NCBI GenBank assembly: GCA_947178195.1
Contig: CAMWXM010000003.1
Span: 1 to 34,486, forward strand
Length of the DNA stretch: 34,486 bases
Direction: 5' to 3'
Source: an uncultured Ruminococcus sp.
Lineage (GTDB): Bacteria > Bacillota > Clostridia > Oscillospirales > Ruminococcaceae
The first letter of the stretch is position 1, and every line of letters starts with the position of its first letter. The position numbers and the translations under genes were made by a program. The notes under the pieces are model-generated. The model worked only from the letters and a program-made list of their open reading frames with translations. It was not told the DNA's origin and did no database searches. Positions 16,132 to 24,360 of the stretch are shown here, one piece after another.

Positions 16132-16160
16132 TGGACAAATTGGAATAAATATTGTATAAT
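16132..16160 (+). promoter_or_regulatory. Promoter of metG
   Basis: TGGACA (16132-16137), a 17-bp spacer and TATAAT (16155-16160). The leader to the metG start is only about 58 nt, too short for a T-box or SAM riboswitch. A GAACC/GGTTC pairing brackets part of it. Confidence 0.75.
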
Positions 16161-16224
16161 TAAAGAATAGAATTTTAAGAACCTGTTTTTAAACAAATGA
16201 CCGGTTCATATGGGAGGAACATAT

Positions 16225-18165
16225 ATGTCAAAAAAACCGTTTTACATTACGACCCCGATATATTACCCATCGGGGAATCCGCATATAGGACACTGTTATA
16301 CTACGGCTGCATGCGATTCTATTGCTCGCTACAGACGAATGCAGGGATACGATGTAATGTTTTTGACAGGTACTGACGAGCACGGTCAGAAAATAGAGCA
16401 GAAGGCTACCGAAGCCGGCGTTACACCAAAGGAATATGTTGACAGGATAGTTGAAAAATTTAAAAAGCTCTGGAGCTATATGAATATCAGCTATGACAGA
16501 TATATAAGGACGACAGACGATTATCATGTTGAGACTGTTCAAAAAATCTTCAAGGCTCTTTATGATAAGGGTTACATTTACAAGGGCGAGTATTCCGGAA
16601 AATACTGCACTCCATGTGAGAGCTTCTGGACGGATTCACAGCTTGTAGACGGAAAGTGTCCGGACTGCGGCAGAGAAGTTATTGAAGCTAAGGAGGAAGC
16701 ATATTTCTTTAAAATGTCCCCATTTGCTGAAAGAATAGAAAAGCTTTTGACCGAAACAGATTATCTCCAGCCGAAAACGAGAGCTGTAGAGCTTGTTAAT
16801 AATTTTATAAAACCGGGGCTTGAGGATCTCTGCGTCTCAAGAACAAGCTTTAAATGGGGCATTCCCGTTACGTTTGATACAAATCATGTGGTTTATGTCT
16901 GGATAGACGCACTTTCAAACTATATATCGGCGCTTGGATATGAGAACGGAGCTTATAATGAATTTGAAAAATTTTGGCCTGCTGATATTCACATGGTAGC
17001 TAAGGATATTATGCGTTTTCATGCTATCATATGGCCAGCTATGCTTATGGCTCTGGACATAGAGCTTCCTAAGCATCTTGCGGTTCATGGCTGGATAACC
17101 TTTAACGGACAGAAAATGAGCAAGTCGCTGGGAAATGTTGTAGACCCGTTTATATTGGGAGAAAGATACGGCGCAGATGCTATCCGTTATCACATACTCA
17201 GGGAAATGGCGCTAGGTTCTGACAGCTCATTCTCAAATGAGATCATGATAAACAGAATAAACTCCGATCTTGCAAACGGTTTTGGAAATCTTGTTTCAAG
17301 AACGGTGGCTATGGTTGAAAAATATTTCGGCGGAACTCTTCCTTCTGAAAAGCAGGCAGGCGAATTCGATGACGAGCTTATTGCCGAATGCCAGGCTTTG
17401 CGCATTAAGATAGATGATTATATGAATAAAACTCAGCTTCAGAATGCCCTTGCGGAAATTTTCAAGGTGATATCCCGTGCAAATAAATATATTGATGAAA
17501 CAGCTCCTTGGGTTCTTGCCAAGGATGAAGCGAATAAACCGAGACTTGCGGCAGTGCTTTATAATTTATTGGAATCCATAAGGATCACATCAACTCTTTT
17601 AAGTCCGTTTATGCCTATGACAATGCCGAAGGTATGGGAGCAGATAGGAGCGTCTGAAGAAGCTGTTACCTATGAAAACACAGGAAAATTCGGCGTATTG
17701 AGTGAAAATGTAACCGTGAAAAAAGGAGAAGTTCTTTTCCCGAGAATCGACGTTGAAAAGGAAATCGAAGAATTGAACGGTATCATTGAAAAACAGATGG
17801 CAGAGGCAGAAGGCTCAAAGAAAAAAATCGAACTTGCGCCTGAAATAACCATAGATGAATTTTTTAAAACCGAGCTTCGTGCCGCTAAAGTTAAAGCATG
17901 TGAAAAAGTCAAGAAATCCAAAAAGCTGCTGAAGCTTCAGCTTGATGACGGAATGGGCGGTAGACAGGTGGTATCCGGTATAGCTCAGTTCTATGAACCG
18001 GAAGAGCTTGTGGGTAAAACCGTTATGGTGGTTGCAAATTTAAAGCCGGTAAAGCTTTGCGGTGAAGAAAGCTGCGGTATGATATGCGCATGCGATATGC
18101 CCGATGGAAGCGCTAAGGTGGTATTTTTAGACGACGATACAGAGCCGGGAACTAAAATAAGATAA
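16225..18165 (+). CDS. metG: Methionyl-tRNA synthetase with C-terminal tRNA-binding domain
   Basis: Charges tRNA-Met. It is a class I synthetase of about 646 residues with the HIGH box as PSGNPHIGHCY, the KMSKS box as KMSKSLGN, and a four-cysteine zinc knuckle (CTPCESFW ... CPDCG). An anticodon-binding helical domain and a C-terminal OB-fold tRNA-binding domain (from about residue 545, IDEFFKTELRAAKVKACEKV) complete it. The track start (16210) has no ribosome site. The ATG at 16225 has GGGAGG seven bases upstream and gives the expected start MSKKPFYITTPIYYP. It is a single-gene unit with its own promoter and terminator. Confidence 0.97.
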   Translation: MSKKPFYITTPIYYPSGNPHIGHCYTTAACDSIARYRRMQGYDVMFLTGTDEHGQKIEQKATEAGVTPKEYVDRIVEKFKKLWSYMNISYDRYIRTTDDYHVETVQKIFKALYDKGYIYKGEYSGKYCTPCESFWTDSQLVDGKCPDCGREVIEAKEEAYFFKMSPFAERIEKLLTETDYLQPKTRAVELVNNFIKPGLEDLCVSRTSFKWGIPVTFDTNHVVYVWIDALSNYISALGYENGAYNEFEKFWPADIHMVAKDIMRFHAIIWPAMLMALDIELPKHLAVHGWITFNGQKMSKSLGNVVDPFILGERYGADAIRYHILREMALGSDSSFSNEIMINRINSDLANGFGNLVSRTVAMVEKYFGGTLPSEKQAGEFDDELIAECQALRIKIDDYMNKTQLQNALAEIFKVISRANKYIDETAPWVLAKDEANKPRLAAVLYNLLESIRITSTLLSPFMPMTMPKVWEQIGASEEAVTYENTGKFGVLSENVTVKKGEVLFPRIDVEKEIEELNGIIEKQMAEAEGSKKKIELAPEITIDEFFKTELRAAKVKACEKVKKSKKLLKLQLDDGMGGRQVVSGIAQFYEPEELVGKTVMVVANLKPVKLCGEESCGMICACDMPDGSAKVVFLDDDTEPGTKIR

Positions 18166-18176
18166 AATAATGACAG

Positions 18177-18204
18177 CGCCGCACAATTTTTTGTGCGGCG
18201 TTTT
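18177..18204 (+). terminator. Rho-independent terminator of metG
   Basis: A perfect 10-bp GC-rich stem CGCCGCACAA / TTGTGCGGCG with a TTTT loop, followed by TTTT. Confidence 0.9.
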
Positions 18205-18316
18205 CCGGTTTAACAGAATTTTTGGTAATTTTCCCTATTAAGCGATTGCAAGGTTGATTATGATTGAAAATTACTTACACAATTTTTTCATAAACCTGAA
18301 TTTTTTCAAAAAGGAC

Positions 18317-18346
18317 TTGATAAATAAGGGGAAAAAATGGTATAAT
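18317..18346 (+). promoter_or_regulatory. Promoter-like sequence in the metG / membrane-gene gap
   Basis: TTGATA (18317-18322), an 18-bp spacer and TATAAT (18341-18346) point into the hairpin at 18348-18387 and then antisense to the convergent membrane-protein gene. No ORF follows on this strand. Confidence 0.4.
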
Positions 18347-18347
18347 A

Positions 18348-18387
18348 AATAGGAAGCGTCTGTGGACTGCTACAGACGCTCCCTATT
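18348..18387 (-). terminator. Hairpin terminating the CmpB-type membrane gene
   Basis: AATAGG-A-AGCGTCTGT pairs with ACAGACGCT-C-CCTATT (15 pairs with one internal mismatch, 8-nt loop). On the minus strand it lies 27 nt past the gene's stop and is followed by TATTTATTAT, a modest T-rich tail. Confidence 0.6.
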
Positions 18388-18414
18388 GTAAAGAATGATA
18401 AAGACTTAATACGT

Positions 18415-18831
18415 TCAATCAGCTTTTAAGACTCTGGGACTTTTATCTTTGTTCAGGCGTTTTCTGAGAAAAAAACAAAGCAGATACGCAGGAATGCAGA
18501 TAAGAAACCAAAGAGCCGTAAAGGGAAGGCAGACCTGTCCCAGCAGATTTAAAGGGACTGCCGAATAATCCCATACATTCCAATGCAGTATTATATTTAC
18601 GATGACCCCTACGGTAAATTCAAAGGAAGTTATAATCACCGAACCCAACAGGCATTTTGCCCATAGCGGCGTATTTATAAGACCTGAATTTAACCGGTAA
18701 AGTACAGAAAAAATTATTCCCCCGGTAACAGCCATTGTCCAGTGGGTAAAGCCTCTGAAAGCTATCTCTACCAGGCTGTAGATCAGAGCACCAGTCAAAA
18801 ATATTGTTATCGGTTTTCCGATACGATTCAT
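18415..18831 (-). CDS. Membrane protein of the putative ABC-transporter type IV (CmpB) family
   Basis: A small integral membrane protein of 138 residues with four hydrophobic segments. It carries the family-typical stretches EIAFRGFTHWTMAVTGG and WNVWDYSAVPLNLLGQVC, which I recognise from the widespread 'putative ABC transporter permease' family in Clostridia. No transporter partners are encoded beside it and the biochemical function is not established. A GGGGGA site lies about seven bases before the ATG. It is transcribed alone, convergent with metG and divergent from malQ. Confidence 0.8.
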   Translation of the reverse strand: MNRIGKPITIFLTGALIYSLVEIAFRGFTHWTMAVTGGIIFSVLYRLNSGLINTPLWAKCLLGSVIITSFEFTVGVIVNIILHWNVWDYSAVPLNLLGQVCLPFTALWFLICIPAYLLCFFLRKRLNKDKSPRVLKAD

Positions 18832-18961
18832 GATATATCCCCCATTTGTGTTTTCTTTAATTTTATGTAAAATAATGAAAATTATACATATATCTTTATT
18901 GGTTTGAAAAAAATTGATTTGAAAAATATGTCAAATAAGCTTTGACAGAACGGAGTGAAAA

Positions 18962-20437
18962 ATGAGAAAAAACGGTATACTTATGCACATTTCCAGCCTT
19001 CCGTCAGAATACGGTATAGGAAAAATGGGAAGAGCCGCTTATGACTTTGTTGATTTTCTTGCAGCATCGGGAGTTAAATGCTGGCAGATACTGCCGCTGT
19101 CTCCCACAAGCTATGGCGATTCGCCCTATCAGTCTTTTTCCGTATATGCCGGAAATCCGTATTTCGTTGATTTTGATACGTTAAAACGTGAGGGACTTAT
19201 AAAAAAATCTGATTATGAGGATATAAAATGGCAGGATAATTCTCGTAGGGTGAATTACAGTCTTATATATAACGGCTGCTTCAAGGTTTTAAGGCAGGCT
19301 TATAAAACCTATAAACGTGACGTTTCAAAAAGATATAAAGAATTTAAAGTCGAAAATAAACAATGGCTTGACGACTATGCTTTGTTTATGGCTTTGAAAT
19401 TCAAAAACAACGGCAAGGCATGGTATGAATGGGACAAAAAGTTTGCTATGAGAGATAAAAACGCCCTTCTGAAAGCTTCGGAAGAGCTGGAAAAGGATAT
19501 AGAATTTTTTAAATTCATTCAGTATAAATTTTTCAGCCAATGGAAAAATCTGAAAAAATATACTAATGACAAGGGAATTGAAATTATTGGAGATATGCCT
19601 ATTTATGTTTCCTATGACAGCGTTGAGGCGTGGGCATACCCTGAGCTTTTCTGCTTTGACAAGGATAAAAAGCCCAAAGACGTTGCCGGATGTCCGCCTG
19701 ACGATTTTTCGAAAACCGGTCAGTTGTGGGGGAATCCGCTTTACGACTGGGAATACCACAAAGAAACCAACTATAAATGGTGGGTACAGCGGCTTAAATT
19801 TTCCTCTGAAATTTATGATATTGTAAGAATAGACCATTTCCGTGGCTTTGAAAGCTATTATACTATCCCATATGGTAACAAAACTGCTGAAAAAGGCGAA
19901 TGGAGAAAGGGTCCTGGAGCGGCTCTGTTTAAGGAAGCTGAAAGAAAATTGGGTAAGCTTAACATTATTGCCGAGGATCTGGGATTTATAACCTCTGATG
20001 TACGTGAAATGCTGGCGGCTGTGGGGTATCCGGGTATGAAGGTCACTCAGTTTGCTTTCGGCGAGGGCGGAAAAAACGAGCACCTGCCCCATAATTATGA
20101 CAATTCAAACTGTGTGGCATATACGGGAACTCATGATAATGAAACATTAAAGGGCTGGGTGGCATCTCAGTCATCCGAAACTCTTAAATTCTGCATGGCA
20201 TACCTTAATGTAAGCAAGAAAAAGGATATTCCTAAGGGAATTATAAGGGAAACTTGGGGAAGTGTTGCGCAGATCGCAGTAGCACAGATGCAGGATTTCC
20301 TTAATTCTGATGCAACGGCAAGAATGAATATCCCTTCAACTCTGGGCACTAACTGGCAGTTCAGAACCAAATCCGATGACTTTACGGAAAAACTTTCAAA
20401 ACGCATTCTTAAAATCAATAAAATGTATAATAGATAA
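18962..20437 (+). CDS. malQ: 4-alpha-glucanotransferase (amylomaltase, GH77)
   Basis: This enzyme transfers alpha-1,4-glucan segments between maltodextrins, producing glucose and longer chains that feed the phosphorylase encoded next. GH77 hallmarks are present in order: GVKCWQILPLSPTSYGDSPY, GDMPIYVSYDS, the nucleophile region VRIDHFRGF (Asp), the acid/base region IIAEDLGFI (Glu) and AYTGTHDNETLKGW. Its 491 residues are standard. The start has GGAGTG upstream. Only 14 nt separate it from glgP, so the two form an operon for glycogen/maltodextrin breakdown. No convincing promoter was located in the AT-rich upstream gap. Confidence 0.97.
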   Translation: MRKNGILMHISSLPSEYGIGKMGRAAYDFVDFLAASGVKCWQILPLSPTSYGDSPYQSFSVYAGNPYFVDFDTLKREGLIKKSDYEDIKWQDNSRRVNYSLIYNGCFKVLRQAYKTYKRDVSKRYKEFKVENKQWLDDYALFMALKFKNNGKAWYEWDKKFAMRDKNALLKASEELEKDIEFFKFIQYKFFSQWKNLKKYTNDKGIEIIGDMPIYVSYDSVEAWAYPELFCFDKDKKPKDVAGCPPDDFSKTGQLWGNPLYDWEYHKETNYKWWVQRLKFSSEIYDIVRIDHFRGFESYYTIPYGNKTAEKGEWRKGPGAALFKEAERKLGKLNIIAEDLGFITSDVREMLAAVGYPGMKVTQFAFGEGGKNEHLPHNYDNSNCVAYTGTHDNETLKGWVASQSSETLKFCMAYLNVSKKKDIPKGIIRETWGSVAQIAVAQMQDFLNSDATARMNIPSTLGTNWQFRTKSDDFTEKLSKRILKINKMYNR

Positions 20438-20451
20438 AAAGGAGAATTGAT

Positions 20452-22788
20452 ATGGAAAATTATAAGGAAAATCTCAGGGCAGCTTTGAAGGGCTGCAATA
20501 CTCCTCAGGAGATTCATACGGCTGTGGGAAACGCTGTTATGAAGTATGCCGCTGAAAACTGGAGCAAGTCAAAAAATGCCCACAAAAACAGCAGACGTGC
20601 ATGCTATTTTTCAATGGAATTTTTAGTGGGCAGAGCGGTTTATAATAATTTATTATGCCTGGGCATTTACGATGAGACTGAAAAGGTCTTAAACGAAATG
20701 GGTAAAAGTCTTTCTGAGCTTGAGGAAATCGAGGACGCTGCTCTCGGCAACGGCGGTCTTGGAAGGCTTGCAGCTTGTTTCCTTGACAGTGCGGCTTCCC
20801 TCGATCTTCCGCTGGACGGCTATGGCATAAGATATAAATATGGTCTTTTCAAGCAGGGGATCGAAAACGGCTTTCAGACGGAAGCTGCTGACGACTGGAC
20901 AAAATTCGGCGATCCATGGTCAGTAAGAGTTGACAGCGAGGCTGTTGAGGTAAAATATAACGGTCAGACGGTAAAAGCCGTGCCTTATGATATGCCCATA
21001 TTCGGCTGTAAAACCAATCATGTCAGCACTCTCAGACTCTGGCAGGCTGAAGCAGTAAATGAATTTAATTTTGACCTTTTCAATCAGCAGAAGTATATGG
21101 AGGCAGCGGCAGAAAAAATTTATGCCGAGGATATATCCAAGGTTTTATATCCTAACGATGACGGAAGAGAAGGTAAAAAGCTCCGTTTAAAGCAGCAGTA
21201 TTTCTTCTGCAGCGCATCGCTTCAGGATATTATAAAAAAACATATAGACCGGTTTGGCGGAGTAGAAAATATTTCCGACAGCATTACTATCCAGTTAAAC
21301 GATACTCATCCGGTAATCTCGATACCTGAATTTATTAGACTTATGCGTCTTAACGGAGTAAGCTTTGATAAGGCATTTGCCCTTGCAAAAAAAGTATTCA
21401 ATTACACAAACCATACTGTAATGCCGGAAGCACTGGAAAAATGGGATTGCTCTCTTGTGGAAGAGCTTCTGCCTGAAATTTATACTATTATTTTGCAGAT
21501 AAACGAACAGCTTATTGCTGAAATGTATTCCAAGGGTAAAAAATCTGAGGAAATCGAAAAAATCAAAATTGTCAGAAACGGTCTTGTAAATATGGCTGAT
21601 ATGGCTGTTTACTGCTCTTCATATGTAAACGGCGTTGCTGAAATTCATACGGAGATATTAAAGGATACTGTTCTTGCGGATTGGTATAAGCTGTATCCTG
21701 AAAGATTCCAGAATAAAACAAATGGTATTACTCAAAGACGCTGGCTTGCCCTTTGTAATCCTGAGCTTTCTGCTCTTATTACCGAATTGCTGGGCAATGA
21801 AAAGTGGATGACAAATTTAGATGAGCTGAAGAAAATTTCCGGCTATTCCGAAGACGAGGAAATGGTGAAAAAATTCCTTGATATTAAAAAAGCAAATAAG
21901 AAAAAGCTTGCGGACTATATCTGTAAAGCCGAGGGTATTACTATCGACCCTAATTCGATTTTCGATATTCAGATAAAGAGACTGCACGAATATAAGCGCC
22001 AGCTTCTTAATGCTTTTTCGATACTTTATATTTATTTCGGCATCAAATCCGGCGAAATTATAAATTTAAACCCTGTTACTTTTATTTTTGGCGCAAAGTC
22101 TGCCCCTGGTTATCGCAGAGCAAAAGCAATCATTAAATTTATAAACGAGATTGCAAAGCTTGTTGAAAACGATGAAGAGGTTAGCAGATACGTAAAAGTA
22201 GTGTTTGTTTCAAATTATAACGTTTCCTATGCAGAAAAGCTTATTCCGGCTGCTGATGTTTCTGAGCAGATCTCAACCGCCGGAACAGAAGCTTCAGGAA
22301 CAGGCAATATGAAGCTTATGTTAAACGGTGCGGTAACTCTTGGAACATACGACGGAGCAAATATCGAAATAGTTCAGGAAGCAGGTGAGGAAAATAATTA
22401 TATTTTCGGCGCAAGAGTTGAAGAGCTTAAAGAAATTATGCCTGAATATAACAGCCGTAAAATTCTTTCTGAAAATCCTAAAATAAGACAGGTGGTTCAG
22501 ACACTTATTGATGGTACTGTTTCCGATGGCGGCTCTGGAGATTTCAGAGAGCTTTATTATTCACTGACAGACGGAGCTTCATGGCATTCACCGGATAATT
22601 ATTACTTATTGGGCGATTTGGAAAGCTATATTGACGTAAAGCTTAAATGTATAGGAGATTTCGGCAATAACAAGCTTATAGGAAAGAAAATGTGGCTTAA
22701 TATGTGCAATGCGGGTAAATTCAGCTCCGATAGAACTATCAGGGATTATGCTGAAAATATCTGGCATATCGGTAAGGCGGAGATTTAA
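20452..22788 (+). CDS. glgP: Glycogen/maltodextrin phosphorylase (GT35)
   Basis: Releases glucose-1-phosphate from alpha-1,4-glucans using phosphate and pyridoxal phosphate. The 778-residue protein shows EDAALGNGGLGRLAACFLDS, the substrate-loop region RLKQQYFFCSASLQDI, and the PLP/phosphate segment VSEQISTAGTEASGTGNMK with the PLP-binding lysine, followed by NGAVTLGTYDGANIE. The start has AAGGAG. It is the second gene of the malQ-glgP operon, where MalQ remodels short dextrins so that the phosphorylase can use them. It ends at a bidirectional terminator shared with the convergent spoVAC. Confidence 0.97.
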   Translation: MENYKENLRAALKGCNTPQEIHTAVGNAVMKYAAENWSKSKNAHKNSRRACYFSMEFLVGRAVYNNLLCLGIYDETEKVLNEMGKSLSELEEIEDAALGNGGLGRLAACFLDSAASLDLPLDGYGIRYKYGLFKQGIENGFQTEAADDWTKFGDPWSVRVDSEAVEVKYNGQTVKAVPYDMPIFGCKTNHVSTLRLWQAEAVNEFNFDLFNQQKYMEAAAEKIYAEDISKVLYPNDDGREGKKLRLKQQYFFCSASLQDIIKKHIDRFGGVENISDSITIQLNDTHPVISIPEFIRLMRLNGVSFDKAFALAKKVFNYTNHTVMPEALEKWDCSLVEELLPEIYTIILQINEQLIAEMYSKGKKSEEIEKIKIVRNGLVNMADMAVYCSSYVNGVAEIHTEILKDTVLADWYKLYPERFQNKTNGITQRRWLALCNPELSALITELLGNEKWMTNLDELKKISGYSEDEEMVKKFLDIKKANKKKLADYICKAEGITIDPNSIFDIQIKRLHEYKRQLLNAFSILYIYFGIKSGEIINLNPVTFIFGAKSAPGYRRAKAIIKFINEIAKLVENDEEVSRYVKVVFVSNYNVSYAEKLIPAADVSEQISTAGTEASGTGNMKLMLNGAVTLGTYDGANIEIVQEAGEENNYIFGARVEELKEIMPEYNSRKILSENPKIRQVVQTLIDGTVSDGGSGDFRELYYSLTDGASWHSPDNYYLLGDLESYIDVKLKCIGDFGNNKLIGKKMWLNMCNAGKFSSDRTIRDYAENIWHIGKAEI

Positions 22789-22801
22789 TACCGTATAAAA
22801 T

Positions 22802-22844
22802 AAAAGACTCTATACCCGATTTTTCGGATATAGAGTCTTTTTTA
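22802..22844. terminator. Bidirectional terminator between glgP and spoVAC
   Basis: AAAAGACTCTATA / TATAGAGTCTTTT is a perfect 13-bp stem extended by an inner CCGA/TCGG, with a T-run on the plus strand and A-run (T on minus) on the other. It overlaps the spoVAC stop region. Confidence 0.9.
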
Positions 22845-23276
22845 TTTTGTGAAATAATATATCAGACCGTATACTACGGCGGCAGCTGAACCGTAAAGAA
22901 TTACCGGTCCTGCGATTGTGAATATTTTTGCGCCAACGCCAAGAATAAATCCTTCTGATTTTGCCTCTAAGGCGGCAGAGGAAATAGAGTTGGCAAATCC
23001 TGTTATCGGAACAAGTGTTCCTGCGCCGGCATGCTTTGCAAGTTTTTCATACAGACCAAGACCGGTCAATAATGCGCTGAGAGTGACAAGAATTATGGAA
23101 GTCCATGCTCCGGCTGTTTCCTTGTCGAAATCGTAATGAAGAAAAATATTCATTATACCTTCTCCCAGCATGCATATAAGTCCGCCGATTATAAAAGCAG
23201 TAGGGACATTTATCCATGACCTTGAGGGCGGAGATGCCTTCTGGCTCATTTCCTTGTATTCCTTTTTTGAAACCAT
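22842..23276 (-). CDS. spoVAC: Stage V sporulation protein AC (SpoVA channel subunit)
   Basis: SpoVAC is an inner spore-membrane protein of the SpoVA channel that moves dipicolinic acid into the forespore and out at germination; it is also reported as a mechanosensitive channel. The 144-residue sequence has three to four TM segments and the family core LLTGLGLYEKLAKHAGAGTLVPITGFANSISSAALEAKSEGFILGVG. The N-terminal YKEMSQKASPPSRSW tail is cytoplasmic. The usual partners spoVAD and spoVAE are not adjacent. A sequence fitting a forespore sigma-G promoter lies upstream (23311-23339). Single-gene unit. Confidence 0.93.
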   Translation of the reverse strand: MVSKKEYKEMSQKASPPSRSWINVPTAFIIGGLICMLGEGIMNIFLHYDFDKETAGAWTSIILVTLSALLTGLGLYEKLAKHAGAGTLVPITGFANSISSAALEAKSEGFILGVGAKIFTIAGPVILYGSAAAVVYGLIYYFTK

Positions 23277-23310
23277 ATTTTCACTTCCTCTTGAATTTTT
23301 TTGTATGATA

Positions 23311-23339
23311 TAGTATTTGTTTTAATGGTTGTTTTATAC
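23311..23339 (-). promoter_or_regulatory. Candidate sigma-G promoter of spoVAC
   Basis: On the minus strand GTATA (23335-23339), a 17-bp spacer and AATACTA (23311-23317) resemble the sigma-G consensus (GHATR and CATnnTA), about 35 nt before the start codon. This suits a SpoVA gene. The surrounding DNA is AT-rich, so a chance match is possible. Confidence 0.5.
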
Positions 23340-23362
23340 AATGGAAAAATTTTTTATAATTT

Positions 23363-23401
23363 AAAACACCGCCCAAAGTTTTCAGAAGAACTCTGGGCGG
23401 T
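23363..23401 (-). terminator. Terminator of the DUF4234-DUF2752 operon
   Basis: ACCGCCCAAAGTT / AACTCTGGGCGGT pairs at 12 of 13 positions with an 8-nt loop and GTTTT following on the minus strand, just beyond the DUF2752 stop. Confidence 0.8.
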
Positions 23402-23406
23402 ATGAT

Positions 23407-23802
23407 TTAAAGAGGTTTCAAATAATAAAATGCAGGAATATTTCTCAGTATTCCAAAAATGAGTAATATTATAATTAGTATAATTCCTATTACGGTCATA
23501 AATTTTTTATGTCTTAATTTTCCGTATCTTACATTGTCGTAGGATTGCTTTAACATTATTGCCGCTAAAACAGGCAGCAAAACAAACAATAGCGGATTAC
23601 TGCGAAAGGCTTTGTAAAAATCAAGCTTTATAATACTTATGCACATTCGTGTTACGCCACAGCCGGGGCAGTAAAAACCGGTTACATAATGAAAAACACA
23701 TGGGATGATCAAGCCGGTAGTCGTTGTGATAAGATAATAAATAACGCCTGCTGACAAAACGGCAGCAAGCATTATTAATTGCTTTTTTAATCTCTTATGC
23801 AT
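23407..23802 (-). CDS. DUF2752 family membrane protein
   Basis: This small membrane protein of about 131 residues has three TM segments and the DUF2752 signature YCPGCGVTR followed by the RSNPLLFVLLP helix. The family's function is unknown. The track starts it at 23814, but the ATG at 23802 (MHKRLKK) lies on the stop of the preceding gene (ATGCATAA). No ribosome site is evident for either start, so translation is probably coupled to the upstream DUF4234 gene. DUF2752 and DUF4234 genes commonly neighbour each other in Clostridia, which supports a shared, still unknown, membrane role. Confidence 0.85.
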   Translation of the reverse strand: MHKRLKKQLIMLAAVLSAGVIYYLITTTTGLIIPCVFHYVTGFYCPGCGVTRMCISIIKLDFYKAFRSNPLLFVLLPVLAAIMLKQSYDNVRYGKLRHKKFMTVIGIILIIILLIFGILRNIPAFYYLKPL

Positions 23803-24151
23803 TTGGCGTAGCAATTTTGTTCAGTTCTGACTGAATCAAAGCCATAGTAACGATACTTAATCCAAATAACGAAAGTATAAGATAAAGAATCGCACTGTTT
23901 GAATCAGATGGCAGACCTCTTTTAGACATAGCAGTCTGTACTTTTCCACCAGCTGTATACGCCCAGTAAATTAAGTAAATACCGCATGTAACAATGCCAA
24001 GTACAACTACCAAAGCTCCGCTTGTATCGTTTGGCGCATCAGCAGCAACGTTTAAGTCGTTTGCTACACAGTACAGCCAGTAATACATATATATTCCGCA
24101 GGTAACAATTGATAAAATTATGCATGTTACAATATTTCTTTCCTGAATCAC
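23795..24151 (-). CDS. DUF4234 family membrane protein
   Basis: The 118-residue protein has two near-identical TM blocks, IILSIVTCGIYMYYWLY and VVLGIVTCGIYLIYWAY, the internal repeat typical of DUF4234, then a third TM helix near the C-terminus. The function is unknown. A good ribosome site (GGAGG in AAAGAAGGAGGTTATTG) precedes the start. It is the first gene of a two-gene operon with the DUF2752 protein and is driven by a consensus sigma-A promoter at 24208-24236. Confidence 0.86.
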   Translation of the reverse strand: MIQERNIVTCIILSIVTCGIYMYYWLYCVANDLNVAADAPNDTSGALVVVLGIVTCGIYLIYWAYTAGGKVQTAMSKRGLPSDSNSAILYLILSLFGLSIVTMALIQSELNKIATPNA

Positions 24152-24185
24152 TGCAATAACCTCCTTCTTTTTTAAAAAAATAAAA

Positions 24186-24215
24186 TTGCCTTTACTCAGC
24201 AGTTTATATTATACT
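24186..24215 (+). promoter_or_regulatory. Possible plus-strand promoter overlapping the DUF4234 promoter
   Basis: TTGCCT (24186-24191), an 18-bp spacer and TATACT (24210-24215). It would initiate a transcript of about 135 nt ending at the hairpin/T-run at 24334-24360. It is weak on its own and considered only because an otherwise orphan plus-strand terminator follows. Confidence 0.3.
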
Positions 24216-24236
24216 ATATTTTCCATGCAGTGTCAA
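24208..24236 (-). promoter_or_regulatory. Consensus sigma-A promoter of the DUF4234-DUF2752 operon
   Basis: On the minus strand TTGACA (24231-24236), 17 bp and TATAAT (24208-24213) are a full match to the vegetative consensus. Confidence 0.88.
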
Positions 24237-24254
24237 TATGTCAATAACAATTAT

Positions 24255-24320
24255 GGCAATACCGCACAAATATTATGCCTGAGATGCGTATTCGCAAGCC
24301 GAAATTTGTGCAGTATTGCC
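24255..24320. repeat. 66-bp inverted repeat downstream of ilvE
   Basis: GGCAATACCGCACAAAT is mirrored by ATTTGTGCAGTATTGCC (16 of 17 pairs) around a 32-nt loop that itself contains TGCG-TATT-CGCA. It lacks a T-run on either side, so it is an unusual terminator for ilvE. It could instead be the body of a small RNA or a small repeat element. Confidence 0.6.
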
Positions 24321-24333
24321 TTATATTCAGACT

Positions 24334-24360
24334 GGAGTATGATACACTCCGTTTTTATTT
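24334..24360 (+). terminator. Plus-strand terminator-like hairpin with no obvious gene
   Basis: GGAGTAT / ATACACTCC region: GGAGT pairs with ACTCC (plus one wobble and one A-T pair) and is followed by GTTTTTATTT on the plus strand, overlapping the ilvE stop codon. No plus-strand ORF ends here. Confidence 0.45.

Noticed and set aside
16161-16224. T-box or SAM riboswitch in front of metG
   Set aside because: The leader after the mapped promoter is about 58 nt and lacks the T-box sequence and a terminator/antiterminator pair.
15908-18275. Shared ATTACTTACA after dtd (15909) and after metG (about 18269)
   Set aside because: A 10-bp AT-rich match in intergenic DNA with no extended similarity is expected by chance.
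19325-20092. 255-residue minus-strand ORF inside malQ
   Set aside because: It is a long open antisense frame caused by codon bias of malQ; the sequence is low-complexity Phe/Ile/Ser-rich with no family features.
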